A stretch of 64,000 nucleotides of DNA from the NCBI GenBank assembly GCA_965278965.1, contig OZ257127.1, positions 1 to 64,000 of the forward strand. The letters are read 5' to 3'. The notes beneath the pieces were generated by a model. It was not told the origin of the DNA. It saw nothing but the letters and a program-made list of their open reading frames with translations, and did not search any database. Shown here piece after piece: positions 50,542-58,438 of this stretch (position 1 is its first letter; every line of letters begins with the position of its first letter). Position numbers and translations under genes: made by a program. The DNA is from UBA10649 sp965278965. GTDB taxonomy: Bacteria > Actinomycetota > Actinomycetes > S36-B12.

Positions 50542-51698
50542 CCGTCACCGACCGCTGGCACAGCAGCACGGGGGAGCAGTCCACGGAGTACGGACGCGGC
50601 CGACGGTGGCTCGTGCGCTACCGGGATCCGCAGGGCAAGCAGCGCTCGCGTTCGTTCGATCGCAAGGCGCAGGCGGACGCCTATGACCTACGGGTGCGCG
50701 GCCAGGTCGTCGAGAGCACGTACGTCGACCCGTCCGCCGGCAAGGTCACGTTCGGGGAGTACGCGCAGGCGTGGCTCGCGTTGCAGACGCACTGGCGGCC
50801 GTCGACCCGTCGCAGCCAAGAGCAGATGGTGAAGCTCCGGATGGTTCCGCACATCGGCATGACGCCGCTGCGGGTGCTGAACCGCTCGCAGGTGCAGGCG
50901 ATGGTGAACGCCTGGCGGACCGACTACGCCGCGGCCACGGTCACCACGACGTTCTCGTGCCTGCGGACGATCCTCGCGTCGGCGATCGACGACAAGGTGA
51001 TCGCGACCGACCCGTCGACCAAGATCAAGGTCCCGACGCCGCCGCGTCGTCGTGACGTCCACCTGAGCCACGAGCAGGTGGCGACGATCCTCGGAACCGC
51101 CAAGCCCGAGCTGCGACCGTTCTTCGCGTCGCTGGCGTGGTGTGGGCTGCGGCTGGGGGAGTCGCTGGGGCTCGACGTCGCGGACGTCGACTTCCTGACC
51201 GCGACGCTGACCGTGCGCCGGCAGATGGACACCGAGGACCCGGCGGGTCGGATCGTGCCGTTCACCAAGACCGACGCGGGTCGACGCGAGGTTCCGGTGC
51301 CGCCTGAGCTCACCGCGATGTGCTCGGCGTTCCTGGCCGCTCGACGCCGCGCGGACGGATCGCTCGAGGGCACGCACCTGTGGCAGGCGCCGAGCGGCGC
51401 CCGGCTACTGCGGACGGTCGTCGACACCGAAGTCCGCCGGATTGAACGGCGCACGGGCATCACGTTCTCGCCCCACCACCTGCGGCACTACTACGGGGCC
51501 AGCCTGATCTCGGCTGGCGTGCCCGTTCCGCAGGTCGCCAAGCAGATGGGCCACGCCAGCCCACAGGTGACCATGCGCGTGTACGCCTACGCGATGAAGG
51601 ACGACGCCGACAAGGGTCGCGCAGCCGTCGCAGCGCTCGCCGGCCTCTCTGCGCCATGTGCACCGGATGTGCACCGGACCGTGGCGGTGAGCAAATGA
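50538..51698 (+). CDS. int: Tyrosine site-specific integrase
   Basis: 386 residues. N-terminal arm-binding domain (WLVRYRDPQGKQRSRSFDRKAQADAY), SAM-like core-binding domain, and catalytic domain with Arg in AWCGLRLGESLGL, the HxLRH box in FSPHHLRHYYGA, His in MGHASPQVTMRVY and the Tyr nucleophile just after. It ends 35 nt from the right att core. The arm-type domain fits the proposed arm sites; the right one is inside the last codons of this gene. Confidence 0.95.
   Translation: MTVTDRWHSSTGEQSTEYGRGRRWLVRYRDPQGKQRSRSFDRKAQADAYDLRVRGQVVESTYVDPSAGKVTFGEYAQAWLALQTHWRPSTRRSQEQMVKLRMVPHIGMTPLRVLNRSQVQAMVNAWRTDYAAATVTTTFSCLRTILASAIDDKVIATDPSTKIKVPTPPRRRDVHLSHEQVATILGTAKPELRPFFASLAWCGLRLGESLGLDVADVDFLTATLTVRRQMDTEDPAGRIVPFTKTDAGRREVPVPPELTAMCSAFLAARRRADGSLEGTHLWQAPSGARLLRTVVDTEVRRIERRTGITFSPHHLRHYYGASLISAGVPVPQVAKQMGHASPQVTMRVYAYAMKDDADKGRAAVAALAGLSAPCAPDVHRTVAVSK
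51657..51677 (+). promoter_or_regulatory. Possible integrase arm-binding site, right
   Basis: Same 21 bases as 42037-42057 except for one position, with tandem TGTGCACC units. It overlaps the 3' end of int. Confidence 0.5.
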
Positions 51699-51733
51699 CA
51701 CGGGTGTCTGCCCTGGTCAGGCGGCACATTGGT

Positions 51734-51761
51734 GCTGCGTGCCCCGGGTGGGATTCGAACC
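51734..51761 (+). repeat. Right attachment site core, in tRNA-Leu
   Basis: 28 bases identical to 41905-41932. They cover the 3' 22 nt of the tRNA-Leu gene and 6 nt downstream of it, so integration keeps the tRNA intact. Confidence 0.88.
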
Positions 51762-51813
51762 CACACTGGACGGTGTTTGAGACCGCTTCCTCTGCCGGTT
51801 GGGATACCGGGGC
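51740..51813 (-). tRNA. tRNA-Leu(CAA)
   Basis: 74-nt cloverleaf on the minus strand: acceptor GCCCCGG/CCGGGGC with discriminator A, Leu-like D arm with GG in the loop, anticodon loop CTCAAAC (anticodon CAA) on a GCGGT/ACCGT stem, and T arm GTGGG-TTCGAAT-CCCAC. No CCA is encoded. The variable region is only 5 nt (CCAGT), not the long arm normal for tRNA-Leu. Integration site of the element. The ANTAR regulator gene starts on the other side. Confidence 0.85.
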
Positions 51814-51853
51814 GCGGTCAACCAGAGTAGTCGGGCCGCCGCCGCGGCGCCCG

Positions 51854-51859
51854 TAGGCT
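51854..51859 (+). promoter_or_regulatory. -10 element of a leaderless ANTAR regulator promoter
   Basis: TAGGCT ends 7 nt before the ATG at 51867, with no ribosome site between. Confidence 0.6.
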
Positions 51860-51866
51860 GACCGGC

Positions 51867-52487
51867 ATGAGCGCCGCGCGGTCCACGGCCCCCGGGGTCG
51901 ACCCCGTTCCGGTCACCGTGCTGGTCGCCGAGGATGAGGCCCTCATCCGGATGGATCTCGTGGAGCTGTTGGGGGAGTGCGGGTACGAGGTCGTCGCCCA
52001 GGTCGGCGACGGCCAGGCCGCGGTCGAGCAGGCGCGGGCGTTGCGCCCCGACGTCGTGCTCATGGATGTGGCGATGCCGCGCCGTGATGGCCTGTCCGCT
52101 GCGGAGGAGATCCTCGCGGAGCAGATTGCCCCGGTCGTCATGGTCACCGCCTTCGCCCAGCGCGACACGGTGGAGCGAGCGACCAGCGCCGGCGTGCTCG
52201 GCTACCTCGTCAAGCCGTTCGGCAAGGCCGACATCACGCCGGCGATCGAGGTCGCCGTCGCCCGGTGGCGCCAGCTCGTTCTCCTCACGGAGCAGGCCGC
52301 GAGTCTGCGCGAGCGCCAGGCCGCGCGTGAGGTGGTCGACCGGGCCAAGCGGATGCTGGAGCAGCGCCTCGGGCTGACCGAGCCCGACGCGTTCTCGTGG
52401 CTGCGTCGGGCCGCCATGGACGGTCGGATCACGCTGGCCGAAGCCGCCGCGGCCGCGCTCGCCGATCCGCCCCAGGCCCCGGGTTAG
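51867..52487 (+). CDS. ANTAR-domain response regulator (PdtaR-type)
   Basis: 206 residues. Receiver domain (VLVAEDEALIRMDL, phospho-Asp in VLMDVAMPRRDG, Lys in YLVKPFG) followed by an ANTAR RNA-binding domain (RQAAREVVDRAKRMLEQRLGLTEPDAFSWLRRAAMDGR). Such regulators bind tandem-hairpin leaders and prevent termination. In M. tuberculosis the orthologue is PdtaR (Rv1626). Neighbouring tRNA-Leu and the amino-acid transport genes are conserved company, but direct control of them is unproven. Confidence 0.93.
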   Translation: MSAARSTAPGVDPVPVTVLVAEDEALIRMDLVELLGECGYEVVAQVGDGQAAVEQARALRPDVVLMDVAMPRRDGLSAAEEILAEQIAPVVMVTAFAQRDTVERATSAGVLGYLVKPFGKADITPAIEVAVARWRQLVLLTEQAASLRERQAAREVVDRAKRMLEQRLGLTEPDAFSWLRRAAMDGRITLAEAAAAALADPPQAPG

Positions 52488-52490
52488 AGT
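52485..52490 (+). promoter_or_regulatory. -10 element overlapping the ANTAR gene stop
   Basis: TAGAGT begins at the TAG stop and lies 38 nt before the ATG of the permuted binding protein. Confidence 0.45.
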
Positions 52491-52528
52491 GGCCAGAACC
52501 CCGCCCGCGACCCACCATCGGAGCGCTC

Positions 52529-53920
52529 ATGCCACGCGCGCACGCGCTACGGGCAGTCTCGGCGCTCGTCGCGGTGGCCGCCCTCGCGCTCGCTGCATGC
52601 TCGTCACCGGGCGCCTCGCCTGATCCCAGCCGCGGCGTCCCGCAGCTGACGGACCCAGCGGCGACCGCCTCGTCGGCGCCCATGCCCAGCGCAGTCCCGA
52701 CCGCGTCCCTCACGCCGAACGTCCCCCTCTACCTCGTCGACGTGAACACCACTGACGAGCTGGGCGCCGAGCTTCCGCTCGGCATCCTCACCGGCGTCAA
52801 GGGGACGATCCCGGGCGGCGAGGTGCCGGCGCCGTTCCGCGACGCCCTGGCCCAGGTGGACCCCACGCTCACGTCAGACGCCTACGCGGCCGAGGCGTAC
52901 GACGCCACGATCCTCGCTGCACTCGGCGCCGCAGCCTCGTCCTCGGACGCCGGCCGCGACATCGCGGCCGAGCTCGCCCCGCTGACGAACGGCGACACGG
53001 TCTGCACCGACTTCGCCGAGTGCCGTGACCTGGTCGCGGGCGGGACGTCGATCGCCTACCAGGGCCGGGCCGGCGCTCTGCGCCTCTCGGCGTCGGGTGA
53101 ACCGACGCAGTCGACCGTCGGGGTCTACACGTTCGGCTCGGACAACCGGCTCCTCGCCGACGTCGACTACGCCGATGTCCAGATCCAGCCCGGCAAGGTC
53201 GCCGCTCCGCGCGAGGCGAAGGTCCAGGCCGGCGCGGGCGACAAGGTCCTGACGATCGGCACGCTGCTGGCCGCAGGCGGGAGCCTGTCGTTCATGCGAC
53301 CCGCTCAGCTCGCCGGCGTCCAACTGGCCGTCCGTGACATCCAGGCCGCCGGCGGGCTCCCCGGGTTCGACCGCATCGCGGTCATCGACGCCGATGCCGG
53401 CGACGGCACCGTGGAGGACGCGTCGATCGGCATGGATGAGCTGATCGCCAGCAAGGCCGACGTCGTCATCGGGACCGGGGCGATGACGTCGACCGGGGGC
53501 GTCGTTCCGCAGGCGGTCAAGGCCGGGATCCTCCTCCTGGCTCCCGTGAACGGGGCGCTCACACCGATCACCAACGCCTACGACGGTCTGTACTGGCGGA
53601 TGTCGCCTTCCGGGCTGGCCCAGGGGGCCTTCCTCGGGTCGCTCGTGGTCGAGGACGGCCACACGCGCGTCGCCGTGATCCACTCGGACGACGAGTACGC
53701 CTCCAGCCTGGCCCAGGTCGTCGCTTCGTCGGTACCGCAGTCCGGCGGGACCGTCGTGGCGAACGCCGACTATGACCCGGCCGCCGTCGACTTCGCCGGA
53801 GTGGTCGCCAAGGTCAAGAAGGCCAAGCCGGACGCCGTCGTGCTGATCGGCTTCGACGAGTCGGCGAAGGTCATCTCCGAGCTCGTCCGGCAGGGAATCG
53901 GGCCGAACTCGGCCCGATGA
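52529..53920 (+). CDS. Circularly permuted Liv-type substrate-binding lipoprotein
   Basis: 463 residues with a lipoprotein signal (lipobox LAAC, Cys24) and Pro/Ser/Thr-rich linker. The two halves of a LivK-type type I binding protein are in reversed order. Residues ~66-222 (from VPLYLVDVN, including the Cys pair in TVCTDFAEC) match LivK residues ~289-440. Residues ~240-459 (LTIGTLLAAGGSLSF to RQGIGP) match LivK ~68-285. It ends exactly where LivK continues into IYLVDGN. ATG 52529 opens the signal peptide. The intact LivK is the next gene. A ligand cannot be predicted. Confidence 0.85.
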   Translation: MPRAHALRAVSALVAVAALALAACSSPGASPDPSRGVPQLTDPAATASSAPMPSAVPTASLTPNVPLYLVDVNTTDELGAELPLGILTGVKGTIPGGEVPAPFRDALAQVDPTLTSDAYAAEAYDATILAALGAAASSSDAGRDIAAELAPLTNGDTVCTDFAECRDLVAGGTSIAYQGRAGALRLSASGEPTQSTVGVYTFGSDNRLLADVDYADVQIQPGKVAAPREAKVQAGAGDKVLTIGTLLAAGGSLSFMRPAQLAGVQLAVRDIQAAGGLPGFDRIAVIDADAGDGTVEDASIGMDELIASKADVVIGTGAMTSTGGVVPQAVKAGILLLAPVNGALTPITNAYDGLYWRMSPSGLAQGAFLGSLVVEDGHTRVAVIHSDDEYASSLAQVVASSVPQSGGTVVANADYDPAAVDFAGVVAKVKKAKPDAVVLIGFDESAKVISELVRQGIGPNSAR

Positions 53921-53990
53921 GGGCCTGCGGGGGACGCGCTGCGCCGCAAGGTCACAGGTTGGTCACGAACCGCCAACGAAGTCGCTGCGG

Positions 53991-54023
53991 GTTACCTGTG
54001 CGTAACGAAGGGTCGCATAGGCT
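53991..54023 (+). promoter_or_regulatory. livK promoter with an inverted repeat
   Basis: GTTACCTGTGCGTAAC (53991-54006) has perfect 5-bp arms and lies 12 nt before a TAGGCT -10 (54018-54023). GGTCAC also occurs twice just upstream (53950, 53961). This fits an operator overlapping the -35 region. The regulator is unknown. Confidence 0.45.
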
Positions 54024-54073
54024 CCGGCCATTGCGACGGCACCCGTCGTCGCGTCCTTTCAAGAGGAGACTGC

Positions 54074-55423
54074 ATGAATCGCACCACGGTCCTTAAGACG
54101 GCCGCCGTGCTCAGCGTCGCCTCCCTGGCTCTAGCTGCGTGTTCCAGCAGCTCGTCCAGCGAGTCGACCACCGCCGCTGCAACCAGCGCCGCCGCTTCCG
54201 CGGAGGCAACTGCTGCTGCATCGGCATCTGCTGAGGCCACGGCCGCCGCATCGGAGGCGTGCACCGCGACCGCCCTCAAGCTCGGCACTCTGCTGCCGCA
54301 GACGGGCGACCTCGCCTTCCTCGGCCCACCGGAGTTCGCCGGCGTGAAGCTGGCTGTCGATGAGATCAACGCGGCTGGTGGCGTCAACGGCGCCCCCGTC
54401 GAGGAGATCATCGGCGACTCGGGTGACACCACGACCGACATCGCGTCGCAGACGGTGGACTCGCAGCTCTCGCAGGGCGTGAGCGCCATCATCGGCGCGG
54501 CGTCGTCGGGCGTGTCGCTCACCGTCATCGACAAGATCACGTCGAACGGCGTGATCCAGATGTCGCCGGCCAACACCTCGCCCGCGCTGACGACCTACCC
54601 GGACAACGGCCTGTACTGGCGTGTCGCTCCGTCCGACGCCCTCCAGGGCGCGGTCATCGCGGACAACGCCATCAACGCCGGCCTGACCAAGATGGCCGTC
54701 GTCGCCCGCCAGGACGCGTACGGCGAGGGCCTCGAGGATGCGTTCGCGAAGAACTTCACGGACGCCGGTGGAACGGTCACGAGCCAGCTGCTCTACGACC
54801 CCGCCGCAACCTCGTTCGAGGCTGAGGTCTCGGAGATCAAGGCCGGCAGCCCGGAGGGTGTCGTCGTCATCGGCTTCGACGAGACGACCAAGCTCCTCCA
54901 GGAGATGATCAAGCAGGGCGTCGGCCCGCAGGACGTCCAGATCTACCTGGTCGACGGCAACCTGTCGGCGACCGCGTACAAGGACTTCCCGAAGGGCACC
55001 ATGAAGGGCGTCCTCGGCACGGTCCCGTCGGGCAACAACGACCTGACCGCGTTCAACGAGTCGCTGAAGACCGTGGACCCGTCGCTGACGGACTACACCT
55101 ACGGCGCTCAGTCGTACGACGCGGCGATGGTTCTCGCACTTGCGGCTGAGGCTGCCAAGTGCGCCGACGGCACGGCCATCGCGGCCATGCTGCCGGAGGT
55201 CGCCAACACCGGCGGCGAGAAGTGCACGACGTTCGCCGACTGTGTCGCCCTGCTGCAGGCCGGCACGAAGATCGACTTCGACGGCGTCACCGGCCCGCTG
55301 GACTTCAACGAGTTCGGCGATCCGAAGGAGGCCACCATCTCGGTCAACAAGTACGACGACAACGAGAAGTGGACCGAGGTCGACAAGGTGACGGCCGAGG
55401 TGCCGCTGCCCGACGCCAGCTGA
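54074..55423 (+). CDS. livK: Branched-chain amino acid-type substrate-binding lipoprotein
   Basis: 449 residues. Lipobox LAAC (Cys23), Ser/Ala/Thr linker (about 24-62), then a canonical type I periplasmic binding protein of the Leu/Ile/Val family (KLGTLLPQTGDLAF, FAGVKLAVDEINAAGGVNG, VVVIGFDETTKLLQ, YGAQSYDAAMV). A Cys pair in EKCTTFADC may form a disulfide. AGAGGAG precedes the ATG. A terminator follows. The permease and ATPase genes are on the other strand beyond the AbiEi-like gene. Confidence 0.92.
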   Translation: MNRTTVLKTAAVLSVASLALAACSSSSSSESTTAAATSAAASAEATAAASASAEATAAASEACTATALKLGTLLPQTGDLAFLGPPEFAGVKLAVDEINAAGGVNGAPVEEIIGDSGDTTTDIASQTVDSQLSQGVSAIIGAASSGVSLTVIDKITSNGVIQMSPANTSPALTTYPDNGLYWRVAPSDALQGAVIADNAINAGLTKMAVVARQDAYGEGLEDAFAKNFTDAGGTVTSQLLYDPAATSFEAEVSEIKAGSPEGVVVIGFDETTKLLQEMIKQGVGPQDVQIYLVDGNLSATAYKDFPKGTMKGVLGTVPSGNNDLTAFNESLKTVDPSLTDYTYGAQSYDAAMVLALAAEAAKCADGTAIAAMLPEVANTGGEKCTTFADCVALLQAGTKIDFDGVTGPLDFNEFGDPKEATISVNKYDDNEKWTEVDKVTAEVPLPDAS

Positions 55424-55442
55424 GCACGACCCGCACATAGCG

Positions 55443-55476
55443 CGAAGGCCCCCAGCCACACGGCTGGGGGCCTTCG
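55443..55476 (+). terminator. livK terminator
   Basis: Perfect 15-bp stem (CGAAGGCCCCCAGCC / GGCTGGGGGCCTTCG) with a 4-nt loop, 20 nt after the livK stop. No U-tract. Confidence 0.9.
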
Positions 55477-55506
55477 TGTGTCCGGGACCAGGCGCCCCCC
55501 AACCTC

Positions 55507-55565
55507 GCCACCTTGCCGTTTCAGGCCGCATCTCGGCGATATGCGGCCTGAAACGGCAAGGTGGC
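55507..55565. repeat. Palindromic intergenic repeat, copy B
   Basis: Perfect 24-bp arms (55507-55530 and 55542-55565). Counted from the shared GGCC..GGCC core, the loop is 17 nt as in copies A and C. It lies between livK's terminator and the end of the AbiEi-DUF559 gene. Confidence 0.85.
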
Positions 55566-55580
55566 TAAGTAGGCGAGCGC

Positions 55581-56501
55581 TCAGCTGCGTGGGCTCCAGC
55601 CAGCCTTTCGCAGCATCGGCCCGACCACGCCAGGGATCCGATCCACCGTGTAGGTGTCCTCCCACGCGAACCTCAGCAGGACAGCACGAGCCCGCGCCTG
55701 CATCACGTTCTGTCGATGGCGATCGGCGAGAAGCGCGTCCGGCAGTTGGTGGATGCTCCGGCCATCGAACTCGACGATGAGCCAGCTCCCGTCTGGCAGT
55801 TCGTAGCCGATATCGCCGTAGCCGGCGAGAGACCCGGTTTCGGTCCGCACGGGAACTTGGAGCGAGTCCGGTGGCAGACCCGCGTCTTCGAGGATGAGGC
55901 GGACACGGGTCTCGCCCGGGGATTGCGAACCCTCTCGTGCTCGGTCCAGGCTCGCCCGGCCAGTGCGGCAGCCGCGCAGGCCCGCCATCGACGCTCGGAT
56001 GTCCGGCAGGTCGTCGACGCCGATCATGCGTTGGTCGAGCGCGGAGTCGACCAGGCACACCGCCTGGACGGGTGGGAGCAGGCGACAGACGTCCGCCAGC
56101 GTGCGGGCCACGCTGGTCGTCGGCAGGTCGGCGACGTGGACGACGTGCTCTTGGGGCAGGTCCCACACCCGTAGCTCCATCCCGGGCCGCTGCCGCCGTT
56201 CCAGGCCCGGCGGCAAAGCTGCCTGTGGGACCCAGGACGCCGGGAGTCCCTGAAGGCGGTGGAGGCGTGCGGCCGATCCCAGCACCGCCACTGCCTGGTC
56301 GCCGAGGTGTGCGAGTACGGCGCGAATCTCGGCGTGCTCGTCATTGACGTCATGTACGCGATACACGCCGCGGAACGGGCGCTCTATGTGCCCGCGGTCG
56401 GCTTGGCGCTGGAGCTGTGTTCGGGTCAGCCCGAGGTGGGCCGCGTCAGCTGCCCGCACGAGGCCGTGCTTGTCGGTGATGGGTCGCTTGGGCGGTCGCA
56501 T
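55581..56501 (-). CDS. AbiEi-like antitoxin domain / DUF559 protein
   Basis: 306 residues. The N-terminal part (LVRAADAAHLGLTRTQLQRQADRGHIERPFRGVYRV) is the winged-helix domain of AbiEi-type (type IV TA) antitoxins. The C-terminal part (SPGETRVRLILEDAGLP...DIGYELPDGSWLIVEFDGRSIH...DRHRQNVMQARARAVLLRF) is DUF559, a Vsr/PD-(D/E)XK-like nuclease fold. These solo genes are common in actinobacteria and have no known partner or function. No AbiEii toxin is adjacent. The gene is flanked by palindromic repeats B and C inside the liv locus. Confidence 0.85.
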   Translation of the reverse strand: MRPPKRPITDKHGLVRAADAAHLGLTRTQLQRQADRGHIERPFRGVYRVHDVNDEHAEIRAVLAHLGDQAVAVLGSAARLHRLQGLPASWVPQAALPPGLERRQRPGMELRVWDLPQEHVVHVADLPTTSVARTLADVCRLLPPVQAVCLVDSALDQRMIGVDDLPDIRASMAGLRGCRTGRASLDRAREGSQSPGETRVRLILEDAGLPPDSLQVPVRTETGSLAGYGDIGYELPDGSWLIVEFDGRSIHQLPDALLADRHRQNVMQARARAVLLRFAWEDTYTVDRIPGVVGPMLRKAGWSPRS

Positions 56502-56590
56502 TCGACAAGGGTCAACGTGATCGGCGGCGGCGCGCGGCCCCGCGGATGTCCTGTGGACGCTGACCGTGAGCGGGCGGTTCTGTGCGCCTT

Positions 56591-56653
56591 CGCCGACCTT
56601 GGGGTTTCAGGCCCCATCCGGGCCACATGAGGCCTGAAACCCCAAGGTCGGCG
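56591..56653. repeat. Palindromic intergenic repeat, copy C
   Basis: Perfect 23-bp arms (56591-56613 and 56631-56653) with a 17-nt loop; same core as copies A and B. It lies 10 nt after the livF stop and could end the liv transcript. Confidence 0.85.
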
Positions 56654-56663
56654 GGTGGGGCGG

Positions 56664-57535
<872 letters not shown>

Positions 57536-57539
<4 letters not shown>

Positions 57540-58438
57540 GCGCCCCCTCCATCCGTGGTCAGCGACTCGCCGGACTCCGTCAGGGCCTTGTCGTGGTGCG
57601 AGCCGAGGTACGCGTCGATGACGGCGCTGTTCGCCATGACGGCCGACGGCGGGCCCTCGGCGATGATCTGCCCCTGGGCCATCACGATCACCCAGTCGCT
57701 GATGTCGTGGACCATGTCCATGTCGTGCTCGACGAACAGGACGGTCGCGCCCTCCTCACGCATCCCCTTGATGTGCCGCAGGAGGCTCTGGGTCAGCGCC
57801 GGGTTCACGCCCGCCATCGGCTCGTCGAGCATGATCAGCTCGGGGTCGGTCATGAGCGCGCGGGCCATCTCCAGGAGCTTGCGCTGGCCGCCGGAGAGGG
57901 AACCCGCGTAGTCGTCCTGCTTGGGCAGCATCGAGAACCGCTCCAGCAGCACCCGCGCGCGGGCCGTGACGGCGTCCTCCTGCTTGCGCCACAGGAACGG
58001 AAGCGCCGACGCCCAGACCCGTTCGCCGCGCTGGCCGCGAGCCCCCAGACGCATGTTGTCGAGGACGGACATGCGACTGAGCGCCTTGGTCAGCTGGAAC
58101 GTACGGACCATGCCCAGCCGGGCGACCTTGTGCGGGGCGACGCCGGCGAGCGGCGTGCCGTTGAACGTCCAGTCACCGCTGTCGGGGGAGTCGAATCCCG
58201 TGAGCAGGTTGAAGAACGTCGTCTTGCCCGCACCGTTCGGGCCGATGAGCGCAGTGATCGACCCGCGCTGCACCTCGACGTGGGCGACGTCGACCGCCGC
58301 GAGACCGCCGAAGCGCCGAACGACGTCGTCGGCGATGACGATCGGGTCCGGCTTGGGGACGCCTGGGGTGTGCGGCACGTCGGCCAGTGCCGAGACGGCC
58401 GCTTGTGCGCGCGGGCCGGAGCCTTCGCTATCGACCAT
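57536..58438 (-). CDS. livG: Branched-chain amino acid ABC transporter ATPase LivG
   Basis: 300 residues. LivG-type ATPase (GLAAVDVAHVEVQRGSITALIGPNGAGKTTFFNLLTG, VRTFQLTKALSRMSVLDN, LSGGQRKLLEMARALM, LIMLDEPMAGVNP, VEHDMDMV). Extensions of ~30 residues at each end are low complexity. ATG overlaps livM by 11 nt. Confidence 0.94.

Larger units (their letters stand above)
41905..51761. mobile_element. Integrated phage satellite / phiRv-like prophage element in tRNA-Leu
   Basis: A 9.86 kb element bounded by 28-bp direct repeats, the right one inside an intact tRNA-Leu. Integrase is at the tRNA end. There are four transcription blocks: short rightward HTH genes, leftward capsid genes, leftward replication/HNH genes, and rightward regulator-integrase. 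It encodes HK97 capsid and protease but no recognisable portal, large terminase, tail, lysis or conjugation gene. Size and content resemble mycobacterial phiRv1/phiRv2 and capsid-carrying phage satellites. Autonomy is not expected; a helper phage is inferred. Confidence 0.88.

Noticed and set aside
41905..51761. Actinomycete integrative conjugative element (AICE)
   Set aside because: No FtsK/SpoIIIE-type TraB translocase or Spd genes are seen; capsid and protease genes point to a phage-derived element.
55581..56501. Complete AbiE toxin-antitoxin system
   Set aside because: Only an AbiEi-like domain fused to DUF559 is present; no nucleotidyltransferase toxin gene lies next to it.
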